A stretch of 64,000 bases of DNA. It comes from Flavobacteriia bacterium. Its GTDB lineage: Bacteria > Bacteroidota > Bacteroidia > Flavobacteriales > Schleiferiaceae. Below the pieces are notes generated by a model, which made no database searches, was not told where the DNA came from, and was given only the letters and a program-made list of their open reading frames with translations. This document shows positions 52,604-61,211 of the stretch, one piece after another; position 1 is the stretch's first letter; every line of letters begins with the position of its first letter. The DNA lies in assembly GCA_013373425.1 (NCBI GenBank), contig JABXHW010000038.1:24815-88814 (forward strand), read 5' to 3'. A program made the translations under genes and the position numbers.

Positions 52604-53313
52604 AAGATGGCGTGTTTCATCAGGTGAAGGTAAAAAGGAATGGACTCTTCTAGCAGAGCTCTACCGTGATCATCCAAACTACTTTCTTGTGTCAAGAATG
52701 GCATGAATCCAGTGCTTCGATGGGTATTAGCGTACCAATGAGGTGCCCAGCAGCCATCGTAATATTTTGGTCCAGCTTTCCACTCAAGCATGGCCTTCGT
52801 GAAAGGAATCTCCAGCTTGTCACACAAGATTTTCAATCCATGTTCAGGACGCTCGGTCAATTTCTCTGTTGGGACTACAAATGAAGGAATCCCCTGTTTT
52901 ACAAAGCTTTTATACAAGTCCCATTCATCCTTCAGGCCAATGTCCTTCAATGTTGGTTTTGCAATAACTTTTTGAAAAGAAGCGATGAGCTTCTCTGGGT
53001 GTCTCACCAGGAAGATCGCTTTCGATGACTCGAAAGGTGGGAGCTGGATTTCGCTAAAATGATGAGCCATATCCTTTACATAGAACAGCTCAGATTTGTC
53101 CGCCGATTGCGTGATCCACGCATAGACTTTCTCTGCATCTTGCGATTGAGAATTCAATATCTGTTCTCTGTCGGGGTGCGCCAATTCCGTATTCTTTCTG
53201 AGATAAGCTGCATAGAAAGGTTCATCAACCACTGTGGTGTCGCGCCGTTGCGCAAAGCTGTACATCAGCGAAGTGCTAATGTTCCTTGGGCCGGAAATGG
53301 AGTGAATGATCAT
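52600..53313 (-). CDS. Sulfotransferase-like protein
   Basis: This 237-residue protein has the 5'-phosphosulfate-binding-like loop SISGPRNISTSLMYSFAQR and the 3'-site FLVRHPEKLIASFQ. It would transfer sulfate from PAPS if active, but the domain is also used for other phospho-transfers. It is co-translated with the class IV aminotransferase. ATG 53313 is chosen; an in-frame TTG lies at 53334. Confidence 0.82.
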   Translation of the reverse strand: MIIHSISGPRNISTSLMYSFAQRRDTTVVDEPFYAAYLRKNTELAHPDREQILNSQSQDAEKVYAWITQSADKSELFYVKDMAHHFSEIQLPPFESSKAIFLVRHPEKLIASFQKVIAKPTLKDIGLKDEWDLYKSFVKQGIPSFVVPTEKLTERPEHGLKILCDKLEIPFTKAMLEWKAGPKYYDGCWAPHWYANTHRSTGFMPFLTQESSLDDHGRALLEESIPFYLHLMKHAIL

Positions 53314-53352
53314 CGGGTAAATATCGCTCTCCAATATCGCTCACCTTTGGCA

Positions 53353-53388
53353 ATAAAAAAAGCCGTCAACCTAGGTTAACGGCTTTCA
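53353..53388 (-). terminator. Terminator of the reductase gene
   Basis: AAAGCCGTCAACCTAGG and its near-perfect complement (53360-53386) form a long stem. The minus strand continues into a run of T. Confidence 0.85.
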
Positions 53389-53406
53389 TTAATCTCCTTG
53401 CTTCGT

Positions 53407-54477
53407 TCACTCCTTTGCGTTGAACATGCCTTCCTCAATCATCACTTTGAAAGAGTCGTTGAGTGTTTCGCTCATTGGTTTGAATTCCATACCGAGTTCA
53501 CGCTTAATCTTAGAATTGTCCGCCGTGAAAGGAATATTCACATTGTTGCGAATCATCTTTCGTGTGAACGATTTGTTGGTCATTGGTCCAACGAGCATCA
53601 CCAGCCACTTTGGCAATGCTCTTTTTGGGAGTGGGTACTCATCGCCGAACTTCTTACCAAGTGTATTTCCAATTTCAAAGAGATTGGTGTTGTGCGCACT
53701 TGTGATGTGTCGACCTTTAGCTTCTGGATTAAAGCCGGCGCGGTAATGTGCTTCAGCTACATCTCTGACATCTACCATCCCGATTCCCATTTTAGGCGCT
53801 CCTGCTTTCAGGGTTCCGTCGCCAAGCTGACGCAGAAGATTGAAGGATTCTGAAGTTACCGCCTGTGGGTTGAGTGGAGGACCAAGAACCAGACTTGGGT
53901 TGATGGTTACCAAGTCCCACTGACTTTGGGTTTCTGCAATTTCCCAGGCCTTCTTCTCCGCCAGTGTCTTTGAGTAAGAATAAGGTTGATACTCCACAGA
54001 TGCAGTGGTGTTCCAAACGTCCTCTGTGATCTTGCCTCCAGGAGCGTTGACCGTATCGATGGCGTCCGAGTAGATGGCTGCGCAGCTGCTGGTAACCACA
54101 ACTCGTTTCACGGAGCTCACTTCTTTTGCTGTGTTCAAAACGTTCGCCGTTCCTTGTTCTGCAGGTTCGATGAGATCTTTTACCGGATCATTCACGTCAA
54201 TCGTAAACGGCGATGCTGTATGGTAAACCAACTCACAACCTTCCATAGCTTCTTTATAGCTGCCAGGAGACAGTAAATCCGACTTGAAATACTTGATGCT
54301 CCCTTTACTGTTCTTGGCCAGTTCTTCCAAGTGGGCAATCTTAGCAGTCTTCTTCGGGTCGCGTACAGCAGCGTGTACGGTTATACCTTCTTCAAGAAGA
54401 CGCTTTACAATCCAACCAGCTACGAATCCAGTAGCACCAGTTACGAGTACGGGCTTGTTCTTATCTATCTGTGTCAT
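53407..54477 (-). CDS. NAD(P)-dependent epimerase/dehydratase, dihydroflavonol-reductase-like
   Basis: This 356-residue extended SDR has the cofactor motif VLVTGATGFVAGWIV. AAVRDPKK follows, with VTSSCAAIYS and the Tyr-Lys pair in YSKTLAEKKAWE. It most resembles dihydroflavonol-4-reductase-like aldehyde or ketone reductases, with the natural substrate unknown. ATG 54477 is preferred over 54504 because it gives the family-standard start. An exact -7 box (TACATTTG, 54521-54514) lies upstream. Confidence 0.9.
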   Translation of the reverse strand: MTQIDKNKPVLVTGATGFVAGWIVKRLLEEGITVHAAVRDPKKTAKIAHLEELAKNSKGSIKYFKSDLLSPGSYKEAMEGCELVYHTASPFTIDVNDPVKDLIEPAEQGTANVLNTAKEVSSVKRVVVTSSCAAIYSDAIDTVNAPGGKITEDVWNTTASVEYQPYSYSKTLAEKKAWEIAETQSQWDLVTINPSLVLGPPLNPQAVTSESFNLLRQLGDGTLKAGAPKMGIGMVDVRDVAEAHYRAGFNPEAKGRHITSAHNTNLFEIGNTLGKKFGDEYPLPKRALPKWLVMLVGPMTNKSFTRKMIRNNVNIPFTADNSKIKRELGMEFKPMSETLNDSFKVMIEEGMFNAKE

Positions 54478-54513
54478 GTTTTCCACGTTTTGAGTTAGCT
54501 TCATTTACGTGGA

Positions 54514-54521
54514 CAAATGTA
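54514..54521 (-). promoter_or_regulatory. -7 box of the reductase gene
   Basis: TACATTTG is an exact match, nine bases before the alternative ATG 54504 and 36 before ATG 54477. Confidence 0.5.
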
Positions 54522-54583
54522 TTGGGGCAGTTGTTCATCGACGAACACGAAACAGGGGAGGTGAAACACAAAGTGGGGGTGGG

Positions 54584-54603
54584 GTTACTTCCCGATACAG
54601 AAA
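54584..54603. repeat. attL: distal direct repeat, displaced mnmE 3' end
   Basis: GTTACTTCCCGATACAGAAA, read on the minus strand, encodes the Phe-Cys-Ile-Gly-Lys-stop of MnmE. It matches attR at 19 of 20 bases. It marks the original end of mnmE. Confidence 0.85.
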
Positions 54604-54638
54604 GTGATAAGTGCTTAAAATCAAAAGTTTAGATTATT

Positions 54639-54648
54639 AAGGTACAAA
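54639..54648. repeat. Candidate integrase arm site, left end
   Basis: AAGGTACAAA occurs here and again at 61081-61090 in the same orientation; AGGTACAAAA is at 61041-61050. All are inside the element and near an end. Confidence 0.5.
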
Positions 54649-54660
54649 TAAGGTATTCCT

Positions 54661-55110
54661 TTAATGAAATTTGAGCCCACCGTTGGTTATTGTCAGTTCG
54701 TCACAATCTTTAAGTTTGATGAGGTCCTCGTCAGTCACAGGTATGAAAAAATTCAATCTATCTCGTTTTTCCGTGGCAGGCAAACGGACGTGCAACATGA
54801 ACTTGTCATTCCCCATTACTCTCGTATCCCACTTTTGTGTTGACATTGTATGCTCAGCCTCAATAATGAACTGTACTTCATTATCAGGAAGTCGACGCAG
54901 GTCGATTCCTTTGGACGAGTAACTTATACTCTGTGCATGATTAAAAATTGTGTGATTGATACTAGGTCCACTTAGAACTATTTGAATTGCACCATTTGGG
55001 ATTGAAGCATGGAATGAGAAATGCGGTACTATAAAGTCCATCTTTTTCTCATCGTGTTCGGGGTTAGCATAAAGTAAATAGGCGTCCAAGTGTATACGTA
55101 TGTTTTTCAT
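54661..55110 (-). CDS. Hypothetical protein of the integrated element
   Basis: This 149-residue protein is the distal gene of the element, where cargo usually lies. It contains beta-rich stretches such as QIVLSGPSIN and FIIEAEHTMSTQKW, with no TM helix or signal peptide. No family is recognised. It lies 73 bases beyond the YaaC-like gene on the same strand. Confidence 0.6.
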   Translation of the reverse strand: MKNIRIHLDAYLLYANPEHDEKKMDFIVPHFSFHASIPNGAIQIVLSGPSINHTIFNHAQSISYSSKGIDLRRLPDNEVQFIIEAEHTMSTQKWDTRVMGNDKFMLHVRLPATEKRDRLNFFIPVTDEDLIKLKDCDELTITNGGLKFH

Positions 55111-55183
55111 TTTACTAATCGGTTTTAGATGAGCTTGAGGATTGAATTAGTACTGACATAGATCTAATGCTTGAATCCTGAAG

Positions 55184-56179
55184 TCAGAAATTGTTGGGTT
55201 CAAGATGCTCGAGTAGCATTCGAAGATAATTTGATTCTATGAATTCTATGGCTCGGTATGCAGTAGGATAGAGTGAGTTATGTTCACGTCCCATTAGTAT
55301 TCCCATCCATACAGTTGGGTGGTATCTACATAGGGTCGAGAGAAAATGACTTAAAGCATAAGCACAGCTAATGTCGTTTATGGTTGCTTCATTTTGCCTT
55401 GCTGACGCTATAAATCTGAGCTGAAACCCGAACTGATTTCCAGGACGGTGACTTACAATTCGTTTCACTTCGGGACTCGTGATCATTGTGATCTGTCTAC
55501 CGCTTGGATTATCGTTGAAATGTCTTTCATACTCTACAAAACCTAACCGTTCGATAGTTGCATCGTTCAAATTACCCTTAACGCTATAACTAATTCTCTT
55601 GTGTTCATCTTGAGGGTTAGGTCCGTCAATGCGTAGAACCTGAAAGCAATCTGGCTCACTGTTGAGCCATGCATGAACAAAAGGCTTTAACACAGGAACT
55701 CCACATAGAACTTCGTTCAAAGTGAATTGATAGTCATCGGGTAGCTTATCGTAGTCAATGTGACAATTAATTGTGCTCTGGTTCTCATAAAAGTATGTCC
55801 GGTTTCGAGTACTCTCGACTAATTCTTTAAAAGTGCCATTCGAGATTCGAAAGGTGAGATCAGTAAGGGAGTTGTTAGCTGCACGCTCTTGAATGTTTCC
55901 AAGCGCAAGACCATGACTGCTTCTAATGTCTGCTTTTTCGGTAGAAAGAAACAAAATTAGACCCCTACTCATCGATTGTATTCCATAATACAGCAATAAT
56001 GGCCTAATACTGTAATCAGAATTCTCAGCAGCTTCCATGTAATTTCTCCCTTGCATGAATGAGCTAGTGATCTTGAGGGCTTTGGTCGTTGATAAGTCCC
56101 TTCCATGCTTGCTCTGGTAAAGCTTCTTAACCAAATCAAGGCTCTCGTACTCCCTATAGGCAGTCCAAAGTTCAACCAT
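55184..56179 (-). CDS. YaaC-family protein
   Basis: This 331-residue protein matches the YaaC family pattern: a helical N-terminus with SSFMQGRNYMEAAENSDYSI followed by RPLLLYYGIQSMSRGLILF, then a long C-terminal part (SHGLALGNIQ). I recall YaaC-like proteins as widespread in mobile or accessory DNA with no known biochemical role. It is a cargo candidate of the element. ATG 56179 is the only credible start. Confidence 0.65.
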   Translation of the reverse strand: MVELWTAYREYESLDLVKKLYQSKHGRDLSTTKALKITSSFMQGRNYMEAAENSDYSIRPLLLYYGIQSMSRGLILFLSTEKADIRSSHGLALGNIQERAANNSLTDLTFRISNGTFKELVESTRNRTYFYENQSTINCHIDYDKLPDDYQFTLNEVLCGVPVLKPFVHAWLNSEPDCFQVLRIDGPNPQDEHKRISYSVKGNLNDATIERLGFVEYERHFNDNPSGRQITMITSPEVKRIVSHRPGNQFGFQLRFIASARQNEATINDISCAYALSHFLSTLCRYHPTVWMGILMGREHNSLYPTAYRAIEFIESNYLRMLLEHLEPNNF

Positions 56180-56235
56180 AATTGTGCATTATTGAGAGAC
56201 TGAAAGTATGAATTCAGAAGTAATTCTGTTTGGAC

Positions 56236-56799
56236 TCACAATCTAATAGCCTTGCATAAGTTGACTGTCATGAATTCTTCAAGCACATGAATTCGACGTG
56301 ATAAATTGCGATGTCTTCTAGTGGGTTTACCTCTGTAGGTGGACTTGCTATAAGGTCTGTATAGTTGTAAATAAAGTGATTCTAATCGCGCGTCTAGTTT
56401 AAACACCTTTGTAATTGGTCTTATACTTGGAGGCTCTAACTGCGACTCGTAAGTGAATCGTGGAATGGCCTTTCGAGAGACGAAGTATCCCCCGTATAGA
56501 TAGAGCACTCTTGCCTTAACCAGTGAGGAAGGACACCGAAAGTAAGGGGTCATGCCTATTCCAAGGTTAGAAGGTGTATAAGCAAGCCCAATGCAATAGG
56601 AAACGGGCGAATTGTCAAGGTCATAAGATAGGATTACTTGAAGGTTTGACCCTCCTTCCTTAACGGTAGCCGAAATCGATGCGATTTTTTGCCCGTGTCT
56701 ACTCCATGTTAAGACGGTTCTTTTCGGAAAAGGTGGAGAAAGTAGTCCAATTTCTTTAAGGTATCCAAGACGAAGTTGTAATCGGTCAGAATCACACAT
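56236..56799 (-). CDS. Hypothetical protein of the integrated element
   Basis: This 187-residue basic protein has a C-terminal cluster of Arg and His (TYRGKPTRRHRNLSRRIH), which could bind nucleic acid. A middle segment, YCIGLAYTPSNLGIGMTPYF, is predicted to be beta-rich. No family is recognised. It lies between the YaaC-like gene and a winged-helix gene, all on the minus strand, suggesting a common transcript. Confidence 0.55.
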   Translation of the reverse strand: MCDSDRLQLRLGYLKEIGLLSPPFPKRTVLTWSRHGQKIASISATVKEGGSNLQVILSYDLDNSPVSYCIGLAYTPSNLGIGMTPYFRCPSSLVKARVLYLYGGYFVSRKAIPRFTYESQLEPPSIRPITKVFKLDARLESLYLQLYRPYSKSTYRGKPTRRHRNLSRRIHVLEEFMTVNLCKAIRL

Positions 56800-56849
56800 G
56801 ATCTAAATCTTTAGAGAAGATTAGTATTAGTAGGCTTTAATAGTAGCTA

Positions 56850-57566
56850 TCATTTTTTCCATCTCATGTATTTCAGAGTAGGGGCATACCTATTCGGGTG
56901 CACTAAAACGACTTTTCCATTAATGTACCTCGGGTAACATCCGTCGTAAGGATTATTTCTTTGAAGCATCTTTAATTCGGAAGGTGAAATGCTAGTAGTT
57001 TCCTTGCAAGAAATAATTCGAATGTAACCACATTCCTGAGCCTTTTTAAGACGTTTGAGTAGTTCCCTAGGTGTAAGGTTGAATTCATCTTGAAGTAGCC
57101 GCAAACTAAGCGGCTGAGGTGCGAGAAGGTATTGTGGTGAATCTGGCTTTATAGATCCTGACCTTCTTGCAATGGCTAGCTTCTTCTTGGAGATGTAGCC
57201 AACCTCAGCTCCGCTTAGGTACGGTTTGTAGTTCAATTTGAATAAGTCATGCTCACGCATTTCAACTGTAGCAGTGAATCTCAGTTTTAGATACCTAGAT
57301 AAGAACTGGTAACCTCTAATGAAGACTCTCCCTTCCTTATCCTTGGAAATCCAGTTAAGCTCTGTTAACCTCTTCAAATGGTCTCTAATTGTTCTTCTTG
57401 ACCATTCCAATTCTACTGCTGATTGGATTTCCAATTCTCGACTATGAAGTAACACTCCGTTTCCACTAGTGTACTTGAGGTATAAGTACACTCTTAGTGG
57501 ATTTTCGAGGTGATTTCTAGTGCAGTAATTAAGAAGTTGGACTGGTATTGAACCAACCTTACTCAT
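56850..57566 (-). CDS. Winged-helix protein of the integrated element
   Basis: This 238-residue protein has an N-terminal winged helix: LRVYLYLKYTSGNG, IQSAVELEWSRRTIRDHLKRL and ELNWISKDKEGRVFIRG. A second helical region has LTPRELLKRLKKAQECGYIRI. It may control replication, excision or transcription of the element. ATG 57566 gives an 8-base overlap with the preceding gene; ATG 57590 is possible. Confidence 0.65.
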   Translation of the reverse strand: MSKVGSIPVQLLNYCTRNHLENPLRVYLYLKYTSGNGVLLHSRELEIQSAVELEWSRRTIRDHLKRLTELNWISKDKEGRVFIRGYQFLSRYLKLRFTATVEMREHDLFKLNYKPYLSGAEVGYISKKKLAIARRSGSIKPDSPQYLLAPQPLSLRLLQDEFNLTPRELLKRLKKAQECGYIRIISCKETTSISPSELKMLQRNNPYDGCYPRYINGKVVLVHPNRYAPTLKYMRWKK

Positions 57567-57852
57567 TGTCAAAGAGGCTAATTTGCCCATCTTTGGGCGC
57601 CTTGTTAGGGTCAGTGGTAAGGTAGAAGGCGTAGTGTCCTGTTCTCATACATCTACCTCTACAGACTTGCCAAAGCAAACCAGCCTTTTCAAGCTTTCTC
57701 TTAATTCTACAGATGTTTTTATGATGAACGCCCGTAGCTCTTTCTGCCATCGAGGCAGTAGCAGTATTCTCTTTGAAGAATGTGAATACTCTCTGAGTTT
57801 GATTACCTTCGTATCCGCTAAAATTGGAAGGGTTGTGAGTAGTGCTTGCCAT
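57559..57852 (-). CDS. Small helix-turn-helix protein of the integrated element
   Basis: This 97-residue protein has a likely winged helix: TQRVFTFFKENTATASMAER, then GVHHKNICRIKRKLEKAGLL. TTDPNKAPKDGQISLF ends it. Its stop overlaps the next winged-helix start and its ATG overlaps the excisionase stop (TAATG), so the three are translated together. It looks like a regulator of the element. I recall similar proteins in other Bacteroidota integrative elements, without a known function. Confidence 0.72.
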   Translation of the reverse strand: MASTTHNPSNFSGYEGNQTQRVFTFFKENTATASMAERATGVHHKNICRIKRKLEKAGLLWQVCRGRCMRTGHYAFYLTTDPNKAPKDGQISLFDNE

Positions 57853-58184
57853 TACTTCAGCCCTTTTTTGTTATTCAAATACTGATTGGCCTCTCCCTCA
57901 AACTCCTCGAATGAAGCTACTCGACCTTCGTTCAAATAAGCAAGGAGGTCGTCTTCTGAGAAGTACAGCCGCTTGCTTCTCTTCATGAATGGAAGCTCTC
58001 TTCTGTTTACCTTAGAATAAATAGTTGGGACTTTGAGCCCTAAAAACTCCGCCGCTTCTTTAACATTGAGAACGCGAGTTCTTTTTGGCTCCGAGTGAGT
58101 TCTTTTTGGAGCTTCTGCAATTGCAATTAACAGTGACTCAATCGAGTTTAATCTTGAGTCAATGGCTTCAAATGGATTCTTCAT
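57852..58184 (-). CDS. Excisionase-like HTH protein
   Basis: This 110-residue protein has a helix-turn-helix of the DNA-binding excisionase (MerR-like) type: LNVKEAAEFLGLKVPTIYSK followed by ELPFMKRSKRLYFSEDDLLAYL. Such proteins bend DNA at attP and direct excision. The N-terminal part contains a short tandem duplication, EPKRT repeated with a small change. It is co-translated with the downstream winged-helix gene. Confidence 0.83.
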   Translation of the reverse strand: MKNPFEAIDSRLNSIESLLIAIAEAPKRTHSEPKRTRVLNVKEAAEFLGLKVPTIYSKVNRRELPFMKRSKRLYFSEDDLLAYLNEGRVASFEEFEGEANQYLNNKKGLK

Positions 58185-58248
58185 CGCATGTCATTTATTG
58201 TGATGACACAAATGAAGTGGCTTGTTGAAGTACCTATCAATACCCAAA

Positions 58249-58264
58249 TGAGCCTAGGTGCTCA
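58249..58264. promoter_or_regulatory. Inverted repeat upstream of the excisionase
   Basis: TGAGC (58249-58253) and GCTCA (58260-58264) flank CTAGGT in the gap before the excisionase, a candidate operator or binding site. Confidence 0.35.
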
Positions 58265-58283
58265 ATTGGTGCTTAATTTTTTG

Positions 58284-59849
58284 TTAGCTGTTATTGCGAT
58301 CTGAAGAACTTTTCCAAGGCAACCAGTCATACGAACAAATCCTCTTGCTCTTGGAAGGCTCGTTCCGCCCTTTAATCAGTATCGCATCAACACTACCTGC
58401 GTTCAAAGGTCTGACCTCTTTCACAGCACCATGCGTGTGCTTGTAACTGAAATTGTCGCAAAGCCAATCACGAATCTCCCTAGATGTACTAAGTATCATT
58501 CCGTTATACTTGAGCCTCTTAAATACTTCTACTAGTTGATTTTGTTTACTTGGGAAGTATAGGCGCTCTTTAATTGCTTCTCCCTTTAGTGCATCCATAA
58601 GTATGTCTTCACTGCCTTCAAAGAAACCTTTTAACCCCTGGTAAACTCTCTCCCTAGTTTCGCTATCTATAAACTGAATGCTCTTGGCTGGTCTTTTCCT
58701 TTTAACCTTGTTAGTGGACTCAGTGGTAGGTGTTCTTTCTGAGTTAATTACTATTGACACCCCTCTTAATTTTGCAAATTCTTGATCAGCATCATCGGAG
58801 AAAAACTTAAAAAATTCATGTAGCGCCTCATCTAGATCAGAGAGGAAGATTTGCAAAGACATGAACGTAGGATGCGTGTTGTTTCTGAAGTAGAGATACT
58901 TCCTCATAGCCTCGAGGATAACCTCAACATCATGCTCGCCTCTGAATTCACGCTTGAATTCTCGAAGTTCATGTTCCAGAGCCCCCCAATAGTTGGCAGG
59001 ACTAGGCTCGTCCGAGCATAAGTCTAATTCTATCGCTCGATTCTTAATCTTAGACGCAACATTCTCGCTAACCACTTCAAATTTCTCGTCAAGTTCTTTT
59101 TGAATTTTATCATAGGCGAGTTTGTCCTTGTAATTATCATTTGGTCGAAGTCTGCGCCTAGCCAATTGAAGCTCTTCGAGCCGCTCAAGTTCGGGGCGAA
59201 AGTGATTAAAGCTGTCAATGCTTGAGTGTAAGTATGTAATGAAATCAATTAGACGGCTAAGTATAGGTTCATTGCTCAACATTGCCTGTTCTTCCATAAT
59301 GTCACATCTGTCGAACTCTTTGAAGAGTAGTTTATGTCTCTGAACCAAGGTGTCAACTGAGCACACTATTCCCGCGTAATAGCCGTATTTGGCAATTTCA
59401 ATTTCCGTAAGTATAAATGGAAAGAAATTCTTGACGAAGCTCCATCCTTCATGTATTCCAGTGTGGACGGCATGAAAGTAGTTGTAGTGGATGTCTTTTA
59501 CGAATAAGTGTGCATTTTCGCCGTATAGTGCACTTGGTTTTAAGTTGTAGTTCTCTTCGAAGTACTGTTTGCCCTCATTGAATGCCGAGTGATAGATTCT
59601 AAAGAATTCGTCTTGAGGTAATCTATCTACTTTCGTTGTGGTTAAGTTCAAACTTGATAACCCTGACTTGAACATTATGAGTGCTAGCTCAGGAGTGTAA
59701 AATTGAATTGTCTCATCACCAATTTTGCATTTGTAACTCCCATGCTCATCAATTTGTCGCTGGTAAGCCCTATAGTGACTATTTGGAGCAGCTTTGAGTT
59801 CTTCAATTATACTGCTCACATTATAGCGCCAATCGTCTAAGCTATTCAT
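58284..59849 (-). CDS. Large hypothetical protein of the integrated element
   Basis: This 521-residue, mostly helical soluble protein has no recognised family. Its C-terminal segment (LKYNGMILSTSREIRDWLCD) looks like a DNA-binding or recombination-accessory helix, and the basic stretch KVKRKRPAKS precedes it. Proteins of this size are common next to Bacteroidota integrases. It overlaps the integrase end by 8 bases. It may act in excision or in mobilisation. Confidence 0.6.
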   Translation of the reverse strand: MNSLDDWRYNVSSIIEELKAAPNSHYRAYQRQIDEHGSYKCKIGDETIQFYTPELALIMFKSGLSSLNLTTTKVDRLPQDEFFRIYHSAFNEGKQYFEENYNLKPSALYGENAHLFVKDIHYNYFHAVHTGIHEGWSFVKNFFPFILTEIEIAKYGYYAGIVCSVDTLVQRHKLLFKEFDRCDIMEEQAMLSNEPILSRLIDFITYLHSSIDSFNHFRPELERLEELQLARRRLRPNDNYKDKLAYDKIQKELDEKFEVVSENVASKIKNRAIELDLCSDEPSPANYWGALEHELREFKREFRGEHDVEVILEAMRKYLYFRNNTHPTFMSLQIFLSDLDEALHEFFKFFSDDADQEFAKLRGVSIVINSERTPTTESTNKVKRKRPAKSIQFIDSETRERVYQGLKGFFEGSEDILMDALKGEAIKERLYFPSKQNQLVEVFKRLKYNGMILSTSREIRDWLCDNFSYKHTHGAVKEVRPLNAGSVDAILIKGRNEPSKSKRICSYDWLPWKSSSDRNNS

Positions 59850-61026
59850 GAGATTTGTCGTTGCCTTGATTGAAATTCAGAACAATTCGATTAACTGAAT
59901 CGTGCTTTAACTGATCTACTACACGCGCATAAACTTGGGTGGTCTTCAAATCTTTATGGCCTAAAAGCTTTGAGACTGTGTAGATGTCCGTTCCGTTTAA
60001 GAGTTGAAGAGTTGCATAAGTGTGCCTAAAACAATGGAATGTGATGTTTTTTGTTATTCCTGCTGCACCTATCCACTGAAACAAGTGCTTGTTATGATAA
60101 GCTGAGTATTTAAGTCCATCAAACACTTGACCTTCTTGTTCCATTTGAGAGGGGTTGTGGGTTCCCTCAGTGAGTTGATAGGCTTGATCTGAAATAGGGT
60201 GATGCTCAACACCTTTTGTCTTCTGTTGATTGAACTTGACAACGTACCCCTGCCCTTCAATGAATTCAATTTCGCTCCATTTCATTTTCTGGATGTCAGA
60301 GAACCTCATACCAGTCAATGCAGAGAAAAGAGCGGCTCGCTTCATCAAAGGATCTGTACAATGGGTTTGAGCCAGCTTATTCAATTCCTCCTGCGTCAAG
60401 AACTCTCTCCTCGTTTCCTCAGCCTTGATAGGCTTCACTTTGGAGCCTAAATCAGAATTCAAGTAACCATCCTGAAAAGCTTGTTTGAGGGCTGCTTTTA
60501 CTTTGTTGAAGTATGATACAGCTGAATTCTGTGAGAGGGTAGTCTTTGAACTCTTGTTACTCTTTGTTGTTTGCAAAAAATGCTTGAAGTCTTCTAACAT
60601 CTTTTCTGTTAGGTCGCCAAACCTCAGCTTACCACCGCTAAACTTGACAAGGTATTTGAGTGCAGCATTCCAGTTGTCTCGATTACTATAACCGCGCTTG
60701 TCCTTTAGCTCTTCAAAGTACTGAATGAAGTCCATCTCAGCCATTTCTCGCTGTCTAAGACGTTCCTTTTCGAATTCAGTGTAAATCTCAGGCTTGTTGA
60801 GAATGTTCTCTCTCTTTTGTCGGATACTCTTAGCAATCTCTAAAGTCTCGGCATTACCTCGTTTGTCAATTGGAGACTTTGGCTTGTCCACAATGTAAAG
60901 ACCAAGAAACTCGCGTCTAGTCGGTTCGCCAGTTTTGGGATGAGGTATGGCGGGGTAGAAGTCAAGATAGAGGCTCTTTCGGCCTTTGCTAATTGCTTTC
61001 TGACGGAGGGTGACTTTGACAGTCAT
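59842..61026 (-). CDS. Tyrosine recombinase/integrase
   Basis: This 394-residue integrase has an N-terminal Arm/SAM-like domain and a C-terminal catalytic domain. Catalytic residues: Arg in ALTGMRFSDIQKMKW, Lys in KTKGVEHHPIS, His-x-x-Arg in ITFHCFRHTYATL, His/Trp position in LLGHKDLKTTQVYARV and Tyr at its end. The frame opens at GTG 61068, but MTVKVTLRQKAISKG at ATG 61026 is the usual start. An exact -7 box TACCTTTG is at 61086-61079. Confidence 0.94.
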   Translation of the reverse strand: MTVKVTLRQKAISKGRKSLYLDFYPAIPHPKTGEPTRREFLGLYIVDKPKSPIDKRGNAETLEIAKSIRQKRENILNKPEIYTEFEKERLRQREMAEMDFIQYFEELKDKRGYSNRDNWNAALKYLVKFSGGKLRFGDLTEKMLEDFKHFLQTTKSNKSSKTTLSQNSAVSYFNKVKAALKQAFQDGYLNSDLGSKVKPIKAEETRREFLTQEELNKLAQTHCTDPLMKRAALFSALTGMRFSDIQKMKWSEIEFIEGQGYVVKFNQQKTKGVEHHPISDQAYQLTEGTHNPSQMEQEGQVFDGLKYSAYHNKHLFQWIGAAGITKNITFHCFRHTYATLQLLNGTDIYTVSKLLGHKDLKTTQVYARVVDQLKHDSVNRIVLNFNQGNDKSHE

Positions 61027-61038
61027 GAAATACTCGTT

Positions 61039-61090
61039 TGAGGTACAAAATCTCCACGATGAATTCACAGAGGTACATCAAAGGTACAAA
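61039..61090. repeat. Candidate integrase arm sites, right end
   Basis: AGGTACAAAA (61041-61050), AGGTACATCA (61071-61080) and AAGGTACAAA (61081-61090) are near-direct repeats between the integrase gene and attR. The decamer AAGGTACAAA also occurs at the left end. Confidence 0.5.
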
Positions 61091-61108
61091 CTGCAACATA
61101 GAAAACAC

Positions 61109-61146
61109 ATAGTAACTATAAAGACGTATTAACAAATTTGGTTAAT
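61109..61146. other. Palindromes in the attachment region
   Basis: ATAGT-A-ACTAT (61109-61119) and ATTAAC (61128-61133) with GTTAAT (61141-61146) lie between the arm repeats and the core. They could be binding sites for integrase, excisionase or host factor. Confidence 0.35.
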
Positions 61147-61211
61147 AAGTCCTTGAATTACAGTGCTAATGTCTGTTTTTTTACGAAGTAGTAGGAGGAT
61201 TGTTTGCGGTA

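Noticed and set aside
53398..53853. 151-codon plus-strand frame
   Set aside because: Antisense to the epimerase/reductase gene with no promoter or motif.
54584..54603. Displaced mnmE end as a pseudogene
   Set aside because: Only about five codons are present, and they are better explained as the attachment site.
58074..58115. Tandem repeat in the excisionase as a CRISPR-like array
   Set aside because: Only two copies of a 13-base unit, in frame, encoding a repeated EPKRT motif; no spacers.
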